In this document: piece after piece, positions 1 through 8,353 of the stretch
How the letters are laid out: each line of letters begins with the position of its first letter
Numbering within the stretch: the stretch's first letter is position 1
Source: Bacteroidetes bacterium HGW-Bacteroidetes-16
GTDB lineage: Bacteria > Bacteroidota > Bacteroidia > Bacteroidales > F082
Direction: 5' to 3'
Length of the DNA stretch: 64,000 nt
Assembly (NCBI GenBank): GCA_002840975.1
Contig: PHDN01000007.1
Span: forward strand, 91,327 to 155,326
Program-made: the position numbers and the translations under genes
Notes under the pieces: generated by a model
What the model saw: only the letters and a program-made list of their open reading frames with translations
What the model was told of the DNA's origin: nothing
The model's database searches: none

Positions 1-159
1 ATTTATTGTTTTGGAACAATGCGTCAAGCATTTGGAACATGCGGATAAGTACATACTACTATTGCGCAACTACATTTGCTCCATGGATCGAGGTAATTTG
101 TTGCCTTTAAAAATCGTCCTGTTTAAAAAGAAAATAATATAAACTAATCGCATTAAAAA

Positions 160-3100
160 ATGAAAACAATTACATTTTCGAAGAGTATTTGGTTACTCCT
201 AATTATGATCATGGCCATAGGTTCTGCCCAATCGCAAATAGTCTCAGATCCGTCTGATGCGTTGAGCTATGATGCCAACAAAGCTGCTCAAATCAATGAG
301 AAGACAGAAATTTTCAATGAGAGCCGCAATGACAATATGGAAAATATTTTTTCCGAATCTACCGCTAATAATAATAGAACAGGCGGCTGCTACATTTCCC
401 CTGATGGGTCTTATGGAACTTTTGGAAGGAATGATGATGGATCGTTGGGGCCATTTAACCTGCCATTTGGTTTTGATTTGTATGGCACAGTCTACACCCA
501 GGTTTGGATTAACAACAATGGCAACATTACATTTATCGGACCTTACTCGTCTTTTACTGCCAGTGGTTTCCCATTTGGGTTGCCAATGGTAGCGCCATTC
601 TGGGGAGATGTTGATACAAGGGGAGCCGGAAGTGGTGTAGTTAGATACAAAATCAATCCTACCAATATGATTGTTGCCTGGGATCATGTTGGATATTACG
701 GTGCCCATTATGAGAAACGAAATTCATTTCAGTTGGTAATTTCTAATGCCAACGATCCTCTCATAGGAATTGGCAACAATGTCGCATTTTATTATGGTGA
801 CATGCAATGGACTACAGGTGATGCTTCTGGTGGCTCAGGAGGTTTTGGCGGATCACCTGCTACCGTGGGTATCAATAAAGGAAACAATGTGGATTATGTT
901 CAAATCGGACGTTTTGGTAATCCCGGTTCTGCCTATGACGGACCAGGAGGTGCCACTGATGGAATTGATTATCTGGACAATCAATGTTTCACATTTAACG
1001 TTTCCAATGCTTTCAATCAGCCACCTGCTGTAAGTGGAGTGCCATCAGGAAACGTTGTAAACCTGGCTTGCGGAGAAACGCAAACAATCTCTTTGAGTTT
1101 TATCGGACCCGAAGTAGCTCAAACAGTTACTACTACAATCAATACCGGGGGATTGTGCAATACAACAACCAATATAACAAACGGAAGTGTTTCGGTTGCT
1201 TCTGTAACCATTACAGCCGGGGCCTGCAACCAGGGTTCACATGTTATTTCATTTACTGCAACTGATAATTATTCTGTCCCTGCCTCTACAACAGTTGATA
1301 TTACTGTAAACGTTGCGACTTGTTGTGTCCCTCCAACAATAACTTGCCCGACACAAGTGGTGGCTGTTAATGATGCCGGACAATGCGGTGCAATTGTTAA
1401 TTATAGCAATGCAACTACAACAGGAAGTCCTGCTCCAACGGTTAGTTATTCACAGCCATCAGGAAGCTATTTCCCTGTTGGAACCACCGAGGTAACTGTT
1501 ACGGCTGAAAATAGTTGTGGTATCTCCACTTGTACTTTTAATGTTACTGTTAATGACGGGGAGGCTCCTGTTGCTTTAACTCAGGATATCACCATTCAGC
1601 TGGATGCTTCCGGACAGGCTAATATTAGTGCTGGTGATATCAATAACGGTTCTTCAGACAATTGTGGAATACAGGATCTTCTATTAATGGAAGGTGATGG
1701 TCTTGTTTATGGAGAAGTGCCCGAAGGGTATAACCTCACCTTAACTGCACCTTCAGGAAAAGTGTTTACTGAGGTTCTCTTTGCAAGTTATGGTACACCC
1801 ACCGGTAGTGCTGGTAACTATGCCTATGGATGGTGTCATGCTAATAATTCTCAAGCAATTGTTGAGAACTACAGTTTAGGGAATAATACCTTTACCATTC
1901 CTGCAGTAAACGGTCTTTTTGGTGATCCTTGCGGAGGAACATATAAACGTTTGTATGTTTTGGCAGCCTATGATAACACAGCACAAACCATTGCATATAG
2001 CTGCAGCGATGTAGGTGAACATACTGAAACCTTAACCGTTGTGGATGTTCATGGTAATGCAAGTTCAGCAACTGCAGTTGTAACCGTGGTCGATGTCATG
2101 CCTCCGGTTGTTTCAACACAGCCTGTAACTGTCAATTTAGATGAATTTGGAATGGCATCTATCACTGCCGAACAGGTTGACAACAATTCTTCAGACAATT
2201 GTGGTGTGGCAAGCATTTCGGTCTTTCCTGCCCAATTTGATTGCAGTCAGGTTGGTGAGCAAATAGTTACGCTGACGGTTATCGATAACAACAACAATGA
2301 AGCATCAGCTACTGCAGTTGTAACCGTGGTAGATGCGATGCTACCAGTTGTTTCAACACAGCCTGTAACTGTCAATTTAGATGAATTTGGAATGGCATCT
2401 ATCACTGCCGAACAAGTCGACAACAACTCTTCAGACAATTGTAGTGTGGCAAGCATTTCGGTTTTTCCTGCTCAATTTGATTGCAGTCAGGTAGGCGAAC
2501 AAATCGTTACGCTGACGGTTATCGACAACAACAACAATGAAGCATCAGCTACTGCAGTTGTGACCGTGGTAGATGCGATGCTACCAGTTGTTTCAACACA
2601 GCCTGTAACTGTCAATTTAAATGAATTTGGAATGGCATCTATCACCGCCGAACAAGTTGACAACAACTCTTCAGACAATTGTGGTGTGACAAGCATTTCA
2701 GTTTTTCCTGTTCAATTTGATTGCAATCAGGTAGGCGAACAAATAGTTACGCTGACGGTTATCGACAACAACAACAATGAAGCATCAGCTACTGCATTAG
2801 TAACTGTGGTCGACAACATGGCTCCTGAAGCGCTGTGTCAGACGCTGACCATCGCTTTAGATGAGACGGGATCAGCTTCTATCACGGCCAGTCAAATCGA
2901 CAATGGCTCCAACGACAATTGCGGAGTGGCAAGTGTAACCGTATTCCCAATGGACTTTTCATGTGCTGATTTGGGTGAAAATACAGTAACGCTCACCGTT
3001 ACCGATAACAATCAAAACGTATCTGTTTGTACTTCAACGGTAACTGTTGAAGACAATATTCTTCCCGTTTTAACGGCTATCGCAAATCCGATTACTTTAT

Positions 3101-3777
3101 GGCCTCCAAATCACAAATACGAAACCATTTCAATGAGTCAATTGTTTGTTTCTGTTTGGGATAACTGTGGTGTATTATCCATTGATGATGTGTACATTAC
3201 CAGCGTAACCAGCGATGAAGTGGAAAATGCAAACGGTAACGGGGATGGAAACACAGTGAATGACATCGTAATTTCTTCGGACTGCAACTCTGTCGACTTA
3301 CGTAAAGAACGCAGTGGTAACGGCAATGGACGGGTATATACCATATACATGTCGGTTGATGATGGAAATGGTAACACAGGAACAGCAAGTTGTCAGGTAC
3401 AGGTACCACATAATAATGGAGGAACAGCCATTGATGATGGTATGGCCTATGAAGTCACAGCTAATTGTGGTTTTAAAAATGCTGCTGTCCCTGGTGGTGG
3501 TGATCTTCCACAAATTGTTGGTATGAATCTATATCCGAACCCGACCAATGAGAAAGCAACGGTTGAATTTACATTAACCGAAGCCAACAACACAACTGTA
3601 TATGTCTACAACTCCATGGGAATGAGAATTGCCACTTTATTTGATGGAATGGCTGTTTCCGACCATCGATATGAACTGGAATTCGATGGTTCATCACAAT
3701 CTGTGGGGATGTATTATGTAATACTACAAAGTGGTGCATCTATCCATGAAGTTAAAAAAATGATTCTAAACAGGTAA
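160..3777 (+). CDS. T9SS-secreted multidomain adhesin-like protein
   Basis: A secreted 1205-residue surface or extracellular protein, probably binding glycans or matrix. Residues 1-25 form a signal peptide. A nidogen-like (NIDO) domain spans about 105-275 and an HYR/Ig-like module about 388-467. A SUEL-type galactose/rhamnose-binding lectin domain spans about 518-606 (motif FGDPCGGTYKRLYV). Three near-identical 80-residue repeats (648-887) and a diverged fourth (888-967) follow, then an unassigned module to about 1090. The last ~80 residues are a type A type IX secretion sorting domain (LYPNPT...; ends KKMILNR). A -7-like box TACATTTG lies at 71-78 without a clear -33. A strong terminator follows, so it is monocistronic. 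The ligand is unknown; adhesion is inferred from the domains. Confidence 0.9.
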   Translation: MKTITFSKSIWLLLIMIMAIGSAQSQIVSDPSDALSYDANKAAQINEKTEIFNESRNDNMENIFSESTANNNRTGGCYISPDGSYGTFGRNDDGSLGPFNLPFGFDLYGTVYTQVWINNNGNITFIGPYSSFTASGFPFGLPMVAPFWGDVDTRGAGSGVVRYKINPTNMIVAWDHVGYYGAHYEKRNSFQLVISNANDPLIGIGNNVAFYYGDMQWTTGDASGGSGGFGGSPATVGINKGNNVDYVQIGRFGNPGSAYDGPGGATDGIDYLDNQCFTFNVSNAFNQPPAVSGVPSGNVVNLACGETQTISLSFIGPEVAQTVTTTINTGGLCNTTTNITNGSVSVASVTITAGACNQGSHVISFTATDNYSVPASTTVDITVNVATCCVPPTITCPTQVVAVNDAGQCGAIVNYSNATTTGSPAPTVSYSQPSGSYFPVGTTEVTVTAENSCGISTCTFNVTVNDGEAPVALTQDITIQLDASGQANISAGDINNGSSDNCGIQDLLLMEGDGLVYGEVPEGYNLTLTAPSGKVFTEVLFASYGTPTGSAGNYAYGWCHANNSQAIVENYSLGNNTFTIPAVNGLFGDPCGGTYKRLYVLAAYDNTAQTIAYSCSDVGEHTETLTVVDVHGNASSATAVVTVVDVMPPVVSTQPVTVNLDEFGMASITAEQVDNNSSDNCGVASISVFPAQFDCSQVGEQIVTLTVIDNNNNEASATAVVTVVDAMLPVVSTQPVTVNLDEFGMASITAEQVDNNSSDNCSVASISVFPAQFDCSQVGEQIVTLTVIDNNNNEASATAVVTVVDAMLPVVSTQPVTVNLNEFGMASITAEQVDNNSSDNCGVTSISVFPVQFDCNQVGEQIVTLTVIDNNNNEASATALVTVVDNMAPEALCQTLTIALDETGSASITASQIDNGSNDNCGVASVTVFPMDFSCADLGENTVTLTVTDNNQNVSVCTSTVTVEDNILPVLTAIANPITLWPPNHKYETISMSQLFVSVWDNCGVLSIDDVYITSVTSDEVENANGNGDGNTVNDIVISSDCNSVDLRKERSGNGNGRVYTIYMSVDDGNGNTGTASCQVQVPHNNGGTAIDDGMAYEVTANCGFKNAAVPGGGDLPQIVGMNLYPNPTNEKATVEFTLTEANNTTVYVYNSMGMRIATLFDGMAVSDHRYELEFDGSSQSVGMYYVILQSGASIHEVKKMILNR
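2101..3060 (+). repeat. In-frame 240-bp tandem repeats (3 near-identical + 1 diverged)
   Basis: Four in-frame units of exactly 240 bp start at 2101, 2341, 2581 and 2821. The first three differ at only a few bases each; the fourth is clearly related but diverged. Each encodes an 80-residue beta-sandwich-like module with the core SSDNC and a second Cys in FDCSQVGEQ, probably a disulfide pair. The near identity suggests recent duplication or homogenisation. Confidence 0.9.
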
Positions 3778-3803
3778 TTGTCCAGGCATACAGTTTAAAA
3801 TGA

Positions 3804-3833
3804 AAAAGAGGGCGTTATGGCCCTCTTTTTTTT
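3804..3833 (+). terminator. Rho-independent terminator of the adhesin-like gene
   Basis: A perfect 9-bp stem AAAGAGGGC/GCCCTCTTT with a 6-nt loop runs into a T-rich tract, 27 bp after the stop codon. Confidence 0.85.
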
Positions 3834-4289
3834 ATGTAATAAAATATCAACCAACGCGCGCCTGAACACTCTACCTCTTATTTCTGCAAACCTTTTCTTA
3901 TAATCTACAGATAACAAATACATTACCAGTCTCTAACAAAATGAGACTTCCAATTTTTTATATCAAGCCAATTTTGGACTATATGATTTGCAACTTATTT
4001 CATCAAAGAATTTGAGCAGGGATCAGCCTTCATCGTTTGCCATCTCTTTAAAAAATAAATCACCAATATAATGTCACTAACATTTATACCGATAAAATAA
4101 ATTTCTAGATTTACAGCCTCCAATCACCCGATGATCCATTGCAATGAAGAAGAAAGAAACCGATTTGACTAATTTTAAACGGTACTTATTGGAGCATATA
4201 GTGATAATGAAATTTTAGGGATTACGTTAATGCGCCCATGCAGACTTGAACTGACTATATTAAACTAACAATAACTAAAAAGGTAAAAA
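3834..4289. other. Intergenic stretch without a recognised gene
   Basis: About 450 bp of AT-rich sequence with no supportable gene. It holds the first copy of a decayed repeat (4106-4214). Within that copy, a 24-codon frame starting ATGAAGAAGAAAGAAACC at 4144 is open, but it has no recognisable product and is broken in the second copy. Confidence 0.6.
4106..4214 (+). repeat. Decayed intergenic repeat, copy A1
   Basis: Aligns over about 109 bp with 6366-6472, sharing blocks such as TAGATTTAC, CCCGATGAT, TGAAGA and TAAACGGTA separated by scattered substitutions. It lies just upstream of the cupin gene. Origin unknown; it looks like an old duplication. Confidence 0.75.
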
Positions 4290-4856
4290 ATGAAACGGGG
4301 AACATTTATTTTATCGGCACTCGCACTCATTCCATTGGGTATTTTTGCTAAAATCAGAACCAGCATTTTTATGAGAACAGAAAAAGGGTTCAAAGTAAAA
4401 GCTGGCGAAGCCCGATTTGGTGAACACTATAAAATGAAAGGCGTCACCCTAAATAACCTGGACATAAAAATCTCCGGGGCTGACACCGATCATGATTTAG
4501 CTGTGTTTGAGCAAACCGGCTATACACCAAATGGCGGACCTCCATTGCATATTCATCCATTTCAGGACGAATGGTTTTATGTAATTGAAGGAGAATATTT
4601 ATTTCAGGTTGGTGACGACAAACATCAAATGAAATCAGGCGACACCATTTTTCTTCCACGAAATGTGCAACACGCCTTCTTGCAGTTATCGGAAAAAGGA
4701 AAAATGATCGTTTCTTATTTGCCGGCAGGAAAGATGGAAGCCTTTTTTAAGGTTACGGACAAATGGACCTCTCCACCGACAAAAGAAGAAATCGCAAAGG
4801 TTTTTGCAGACCACGACATGGAAGTTGTGGGCGAACCACTTAAAGTGGACAATTAA
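4290..4856 (+). CDS. Cupin-domain protein with N-terminal membrane or signal segment
   Basis: A 188-residue protein. Residues 1-21 are hydrophobic (LSALALIPLGIFA), acting as signal peptide or anchor. A single cupin_2 barrel follows, with motif 1 GGPPLHIHPFQDEWFYVIEG (His, His and Glu metal ligands) and motif 2 GDTIFLPRNVQHAF (distal His). This suggests a metal-binding small-molecule or sugar-binding protein, but substrate and reaction cannot be read from sequence. The ATG follows an A-rich stretch typical of Bacteroidota starts. It stands alone between two halves of a duplicated intergenic repeat, so it may be a recent insertion. Confidence 0.85.
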   Translation: MKRGTFILSALALIPLGIFAKIRTSIFMRTEKGFKVKAGEARFGEHYKMKGVTLNNLDIKISGADTDHDLAVFEQTGYTPNGGPPLHIHPFQDEWFYVIEGEYLFQVGDDKHQMKSGDTIFLPRNVQHAFLQLSEKGKMIVSYLPAGKMEAFFKVTDKWTSPPTKEEIAKVFADHDMEVVGEPLKVDN

Positions 4857-4902
4857 TATTAACGCACGAATTCCGCCCCCTCAGCGTTGTCTCATACCCG
4901 CT

Positions 4903-4950
4903 GGCTCAAGTTTGCAACTAATGCCTTTGCCTCAACTAAGTGCAATTAAG
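4903..4950 (+). repeat. Decayed intergenic repeat, copy A2
   Basis: Aligns with 6683-6730: shared blocks TGCAACT, TGCCTTT and GCAAT with scattered differences. It sits downstream of the cupin gene, as B2 sits downstream of B1. No gene is supportable in 4857-5143. Confidence 0.6.
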
Positions 4951-5143
4951 CAAGAACCGGCACACAAGTTACACTATGCTGCAACAAGAATAAAAAAAAT
5001 CGGTATATATAAAACCTGTGAATTATGTAATTCAAATGAAAGATTGTGTAATCATCAATCTTGAGGGTTGCTTTACTTTGTGTGTTCAAATATTTAATCC
5101 ATAATGGAACGCCTCCGGGTTACACTTAATCATTGGCAGTAAC

Positions 5144-6181
5144 ATGAACTACGTCGTATTTATTCTGGGAGTAACACTCCTCCTCATTACCGCTACTGAT
5201 TTAATCAATACCTCATTATCCGTGCGAGGTGCAGGCTTTATTACAAAACGGCTGTCCAAAACCATTTGGACAGTACTGTTGGCTATCCATAAAAAAACCG
5301 GAGCCAGAAAGCCTCTGGAAATGGGTGGGGCTTTTATCCTGGTGGCAATCCTCATTAACTGGTTGCTGTTAATATGGACTTCTGCCAGCCTTATGTTTAT
5401 CAGCCAACCCGATTCGCTGATGAATGTTGAGACCAATTCGCCCACCACAATTATTGATAAAATATTTTATACAGGATATACTTTATCCACATTGGGTCTG
5501 GGCGACATCGAGCCCGATGGACCCTTCGGGGATATTCTTACAGCAATACTTTCGTTTACCGGACTGATTCTGATCTCAATAGCCATCACTTACTTAATTC
5601 CGGTGGTTTCGGCTGAAATTATTAAAAGGAGAATAAGTGTGTATATAACTACCCTGGGTTGTTCAGTAGAAGAAATTTTAACGAATTATTGGAATGGAAA
5701 AAACTTTCAGGAATTAGAGTCCCCTTTTGTTAGCCTTACAAGTATGATCATTTTGCACGCGCAAAATCATAAAGCCTATTCAATTCTCCATTTTTTTCAT
5801 TCTTCCGACAAAAAGGAAGCTTTCGTACTCAACCTCACTAACCTTGATGAGGTACTTACCATGTTGCTCCATGTCATCCCGGCAGCACAACAGCCATCAT
5901 TCAATGTGTTAATGGGGCTAAGAAGAGCCATCACTTCCTATCTGGTAACACTGCCAGAAGCTTTTATAACCCCTGGAGAGAAATCTCCCCCACAGCCTGA
6001 ACTTTCAGCACTGGAGGCTAAGGGTGTGCACCTGATTCAGGGTAAGACGGTTGATTTAGCCTACGAAAAGATCAAGTCAAGACGTAGGTTGTTGTTGTCG
6101 CTGATAAAAGATGATGGTTGGGAGTGGAATGACCTTCAAGCAGGCAGCTTCAATCATGAAATGATCTTTTCTGCCAAATAA
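5144..6181 (+). CDS. Two-TM potassium-channel-like membrane protein
   Basis: A 345-residue protein with an N-terminal hydrophobic helix, a second at about 62-85, a pore loop and a third hydrophobic segment at about 128-150. The pore sequence TLSTLGLGDIEPDG resembles the K+ selectivity filter TxTTxGxGD of the Ion_trans_2 family but has LGLGD instead of VGYGD, so ion selectivity is uncertain. The C-terminal ~190 residues are soluble, helical and without a recognised RCK or cyclic-nucleotide domain. No partner gene is adjacent. Confidence 0.75.
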   Translation: MNYVVFILGVTLLLITATDLINTSLSVRGAGFITKRLSKTIWTVLLAIHKKTGARKPLEMGGAFILVAILINWLLLIWTSASLMFISQPDSLMNVETNSPTTIIDKIFYTGYTLSTLGLGDIEPDGPFGDILTAILSFTGLILISIAITYLIPVVSAEIIKRRISVYITTLGCSVEEILTNYWNGKNFQELESPFVSLTSMIILHAQNHKAYSILHFFHSSDKKEAFVLNLTNLDEVLTMLLHVIPAAQQPSFNVLMGLRRAITSYLVTLPEAFITPGEKSPPQPELSALEAKGVHLIQGKTVDLAYEKIKSRRRLLLSLIKDDGWEWNDLQAGSFNHEMIFSAK

Positions 6182-6365
6182 TTGCTTTGATTGTTAATGG
6201 GCATTTGGAGACGAATCATACCATAATACAAGAACCCCTGACGTATGCGGATATAGCCAGGCAAATCGTGTAACTTAGAGAATCTCAACATACCTTATTA
6301 CCAAAACCTGACAAACAATTCCTTACATTCTTAGCCCCCAATTTAAAACCAATAAGATTAATGCT

Positions 6366-6472
6366 TAGATTTACCATTCCAACGCCCGATGATTGGTCTA
6401 CACTGAAGAGGAAAGGAACTGATTTAACTAATTATAAACGGTATTAATTGGCGCATAAAAGATAATGAGGTT
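6366..6472 (+). repeat. Decayed intergenic repeat, copy B1
   Basis: Counterpart of 4106-4214. The short frame open in copy A1 is interrupted here by TAA and lacks its ATG, so it is not under visible coding constraint. Confidence 0.75.
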
Positions 6473-6615
6473 AAATGAAAACCAAAGGACGTTATAACAA
6501 TAAAGCCTATAACAGTCATAGCGACAAGTGACGGCATGTGGATGTTACCAGAAATTTTATGAACGAACATAATAATAATCTTGCTGACATTTTTGGAATC
6601 AACCCCCCTCTCTCG

Positions 6616-6730
6616 TCCTCGTTTGAGCGCAGCGGTAACGAGGATGCATGATTGCCAATCATTTTGGAAAGATCCCCCCAAGTCGCAAGTGTGCAACTTG
6701 TGCCTTTCCTTCAGCCAAGAGCAATGCATG
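6616..6730. repeat. Multi-hairpin intergenic repeat (REP-like), includes copy B2
   Basis: Three inverted repeats in a row: TCCTCGTT/AACGAGGA (6616-6623 and 6637-6644), ATGATTG-C-CAATCAT (6648-6662) and CAAGT-gtgca-ACTTG (6686-6700). The last part aligns with 4903-4950. It resembles the structured palindromic intergenic repeats common in Bacteroidota genomes; that assignment rests on general resemblance, not on a database match. Confidence 0.6.
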
Positions 6731-6752
6731 CCTTTCTTAGCACCTCAACCAC

Positions 6753-7295
6753 CTACACCCATTCCACAATTTGATTGATTTCCTTGCGGTTTTTAGGTAT
6801 GGGTGTTAGCGGTTCTGTGGTTGGATAACCCACAGGAGTGATGGCATACACCACCTCATCCGGTTTAAGATGAAGTGCCGAATGCAGGATCGCCGGATTA
6901 AAATTGGCTATCCAGCAGGTTCCCAGTCCTTCGTTGGTAGCGGCCAGAATCAGGTGGTCCATGGCGATGGTCAGGTCCGTTTCCAGAGAATTGTAACCAT
7001 CGTGCTGCCGAATCCAGGCATCGGTTTTGCGGCCTTTCACGACAAGTACCACAGGCGCTTGTTTAAACCAATCCCTTTCATAAGATTGATGAATGGCTCC
7101 AAGCATGTTTTCGGAAGTTACCACCACAAAGGTCCAGGGTTGCTTGTTGGCAGCAGAAGGAGCCACCCGTCCGGCTTCGAGAATCCGAAGCAGCTTTTCC
7201 TTCTCCACCAGTTTTTCGTGATGGTACCCCCTCACGCTGTGCCTCAGGTTTATTAATTCGTAAAAATCCATCGCATTCATGTTATTATTGGCCAT
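6753..7295 (-). CDS. Nitroreductase-family flavoprotein
   Basis: A 180-residue FMN-dependent oxidoreductase of the NfsB/NOX-like nitroreductase superfamily, probably a cytoplasmic dimer using NAD(P)H. Supporting motifs are the N-terminal NLRHSVRGYH (FMN phosphate contacts), APSAANKQPWTFVVV, the helix TIAMDHLILAATNEGLGTCWI and the closing CxI/VGYP region ITPVGYPTTEP. The physiological substrate cannot be assigned. The start is uncertain: Met1, Met6 or Met9 all fit, the last placing MDFYELINLRHSVR at the N-terminus as in relatives. It is divergent from the thioesterase gene. Confidence 0.9.
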   Translation of the reverse strand: MANNNMNAMDFYELINLRHSVRGYHHEKLVEKEKLLRILEAGRVAPSAANKQPWTFVVVTSENMLGAIHQSYERDWFKQAPVVLVVKGRKTDAWIRQHDGYNSLETDLTIAMDHLILAATNEGLGTCWIANFNPAILHSALHLKPDEVVYAITPVGYPTTEPLTPIPKNRKEINQIVEWV

Positions 7296-7323
7296 ACAAT
7301 CATTCGATTTAAGTGAGAACGCC

Positions 7324-7331
7324 TACTTTTG
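7324..7331 (+). promoter_or_regulatory. -7 promoter box for the thioesterase gene
   Basis: TACTTTTG matches the Bacteroidota -7 consensus TAnnTTTG, 15 bp before the ATG at 7347. No clear -33 TTTG is visible. Its position makes the upstream in-frame TTG at 7329 (inside the box) an unlikely start. Confidence 0.5.
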
Positions 7332-7346
7332 TACAAAAATAATAAA

Positions 7347-7745
7347 ATGGATGAAGTTTTTAGTCTCGATTTTAAAGTCCGCGACTACGAATGCGATTTG
7401 CAGGGAGTAGTCAACAACGCCAACTACCAGCACTACCTCGAACACACACGCCACGAATACCTGGAGCACATAGGCATCGATTTTGCTAAACTTGCAGACG
7501 AGGGTACCATGTTGGTGGTGAAACGCATTGAGATGGATTATCATTTTCCGCTGCGCAGCCGCGACTACTTTCAAGTAGATTGCCGGCTCGAAAGAATTTC
7601 ACCATTGAGGTTTGGATTTGTACAGAACATTGTCCGTTTACCGGATATGAAACCAATCGTGGCAGCTAAAGTCATAGGCACCTCCATCAACCGGCAGGGG
7701 AGACCCTTTTTGCCGCCGGAGATTGATCGGGCTTTTTCTTTGTAG
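7347..7745 (+). CDS. Acyl-CoA thioesterase, hotdog fold (4HBT/FcbC type)
   Basis: A 132-residue single hotdog-fold protein hydrolysing an acyl-CoA thioester in the cytoplasm. The diagnostic N-terminal block reads YECDLQGVVNNANYQHYLEH; the catalytic acid region usually has D-x-x-G-x-V-x-N, here D-L-Q-G-V-V-N. The downstream RSRDYFQVDCRL and FGFVQNIV strands fit the family. Chain-length preference cannot be read. The ATG at 7347 is chosen because the in-frame TTG at 7329 lies inside the promoter -7 box. Confidence 0.85.
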   Translation: MDEVFSLDFKVRDYECDLQGVVNNANYQHYLEHTRHEYLEHIGIDFAKLADEGTMLVVKRIEMDYHFPLRSRDYFQVDCRLERISPLRFGFVQNIVRLPDMKPIVAAKVIGTSINRQGRPFLPPEIDRAFSL

Positions 7746-7765
7746 AAGAGGATTACAGGGAAGCT

Positions 7766-7842
7766 GGGAGTCGGAAGCCGGGAGTCGGAAGTCGGGAGTC
7801 GGAAGTCGGGAAATGGGAGCCGGGAGCCGAGAGATGGAAGTC
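7766..7842 (+). repeat. 14-bp tandem repeat array (GGGAGTC/GGAAGTC heptads)
   Basis: Five 14-bp units starting at 7766, 7780, 7794, 7808 and 7822, plus a final half unit. Two are exactly GGGAGTCGGAAGTC; the others are variants. Each unit is itself a doubled 7-mer. The array is purine-rich and non-coding, between the thioesterase and rpsU genes. It is a minisatellite rather than a CRISPR array because there are no spacers. Confidence 0.85.
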
Positions 7843-8013
7843 ATGAGACGCGTGCCTGCCGGCGAAGCGGGGAAGGCGTGCCTGACCCGTAGGCAGTGGA
7901 GTAGGGGTTACAAAGTCAATCATTTTTCAAGTTATTCTATCCTTACCCACTTAAATCAACATCTAGACTTTTTTTTTAAATCAAATGAACCCATGATGAA
8001 TTAAAAATATTTA

Positions 8014-8021
8014 TATCTTTG
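8014..8021 (+). promoter_or_regulatory. -7 promoter box for rpsU
   Basis: TATCTTTG, followed by CAGC, is a strong match to the Bacteroidota TAnnTTTG box. It lies 47 bp before the rpsU start. No good -33 TTTG is seen at the expected distance. Confidence 0.55.
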
Positions 8022-8068
8022 CAGCCCTTAAAAATAGTATTAATTAAAAAGAAAGTAAGGTATTAGCT

Positions 8069-8266
8069 ATGATTATCATTCCTGTTAAAGAGGGTGAAAA
8101 CATCGACAGAGCCCTAAAACGTTACAAACGTAAGTTTGAAAAAACCGGCGCAATGCGTGAGCTGCGTGCCCGTCAGCGCTTCGATAAACCTTCCGTTGTA
8201 AACCGTGAGCAAAAACTCAAAGCCATTTACGTTCAATCGCTCCGTCAAGCTGATATGGGTTTATAA
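8069..8266 (+). CDS. rpsU: 30S ribosomal protein S21
   Basis: A 65-residue basic protein of the small ribosomal subunit, which helps base pairing between mRNA and the 16S rRNA 3' end in other bacteria. It has the family pattern IIPVKEGENIDRALKRYKRKFEKTGAMRELRARQRF and the usual length. It lies upstream of xerC and hpf, a neighbourhood common in Bacteroidota, but xerC has its own promoter. Confidence 0.95.
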   Translation: MIIIPVKEGENIDRALKRYKRKFEKTGAMRELRARQRFDKPSVVNREQKLKAIYVQSLRQADMGL

Positions 8267-8296
8267 ACCCGATTAGGGAAAATTAACAGAAGAAAT

Positions 8297-8327
8297 TTTG
8301 AATCCGGGTTAATTTAGTTTATCTTTG
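8297..8327 (+). promoter_or_regulatory. Complete Bacteroidota-type promoter for xerC-hpf
   Basis: A -33 TTTG (8297-8300) and a -7 TATCTTTG (8320-8327) are separated by 19 bp, the canonical spacing for the primary sigma factor of this phylum. The xerC ATG lies 26 bp downstream. Confidence 0.75.
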
Positions 8328-8353
8328 GTTCAGGATTTCTTCTTTTTTTGCCC

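Larger units (their letters stand above)
6182..6752. other. Intergenic stretch holding decayed repeats, no gene
   Basis: About 570 bp with no supportable gene on either strand. It contains repeat copy B1 (6366-6472) and a hairpin-rich block (6616-6730) that overlaps copy B2. Confidence 0.65.

Noticed and set aside
4804..5064. 86-codon frame overlapping the cupin gene end
   Set aside because: Mostly in the decayed repeat A2 region, low-complexity translation, no ribosome-binding context.
6424..6729. 101-codon minus-strand frame over the hairpin repeats
   Set aside because: It spans two repeat elements and translates structured non-coding DNA; not conserved between repeat copies.
7766..7842. 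Possible CRISPR array
   Set aside because: Units are contiguous with no spacers and no cas genes are near.
7723..8004. 93-codon frame over the 14-bp repeats
   Set aside because: Open only because the repeat has no stop in that frame.
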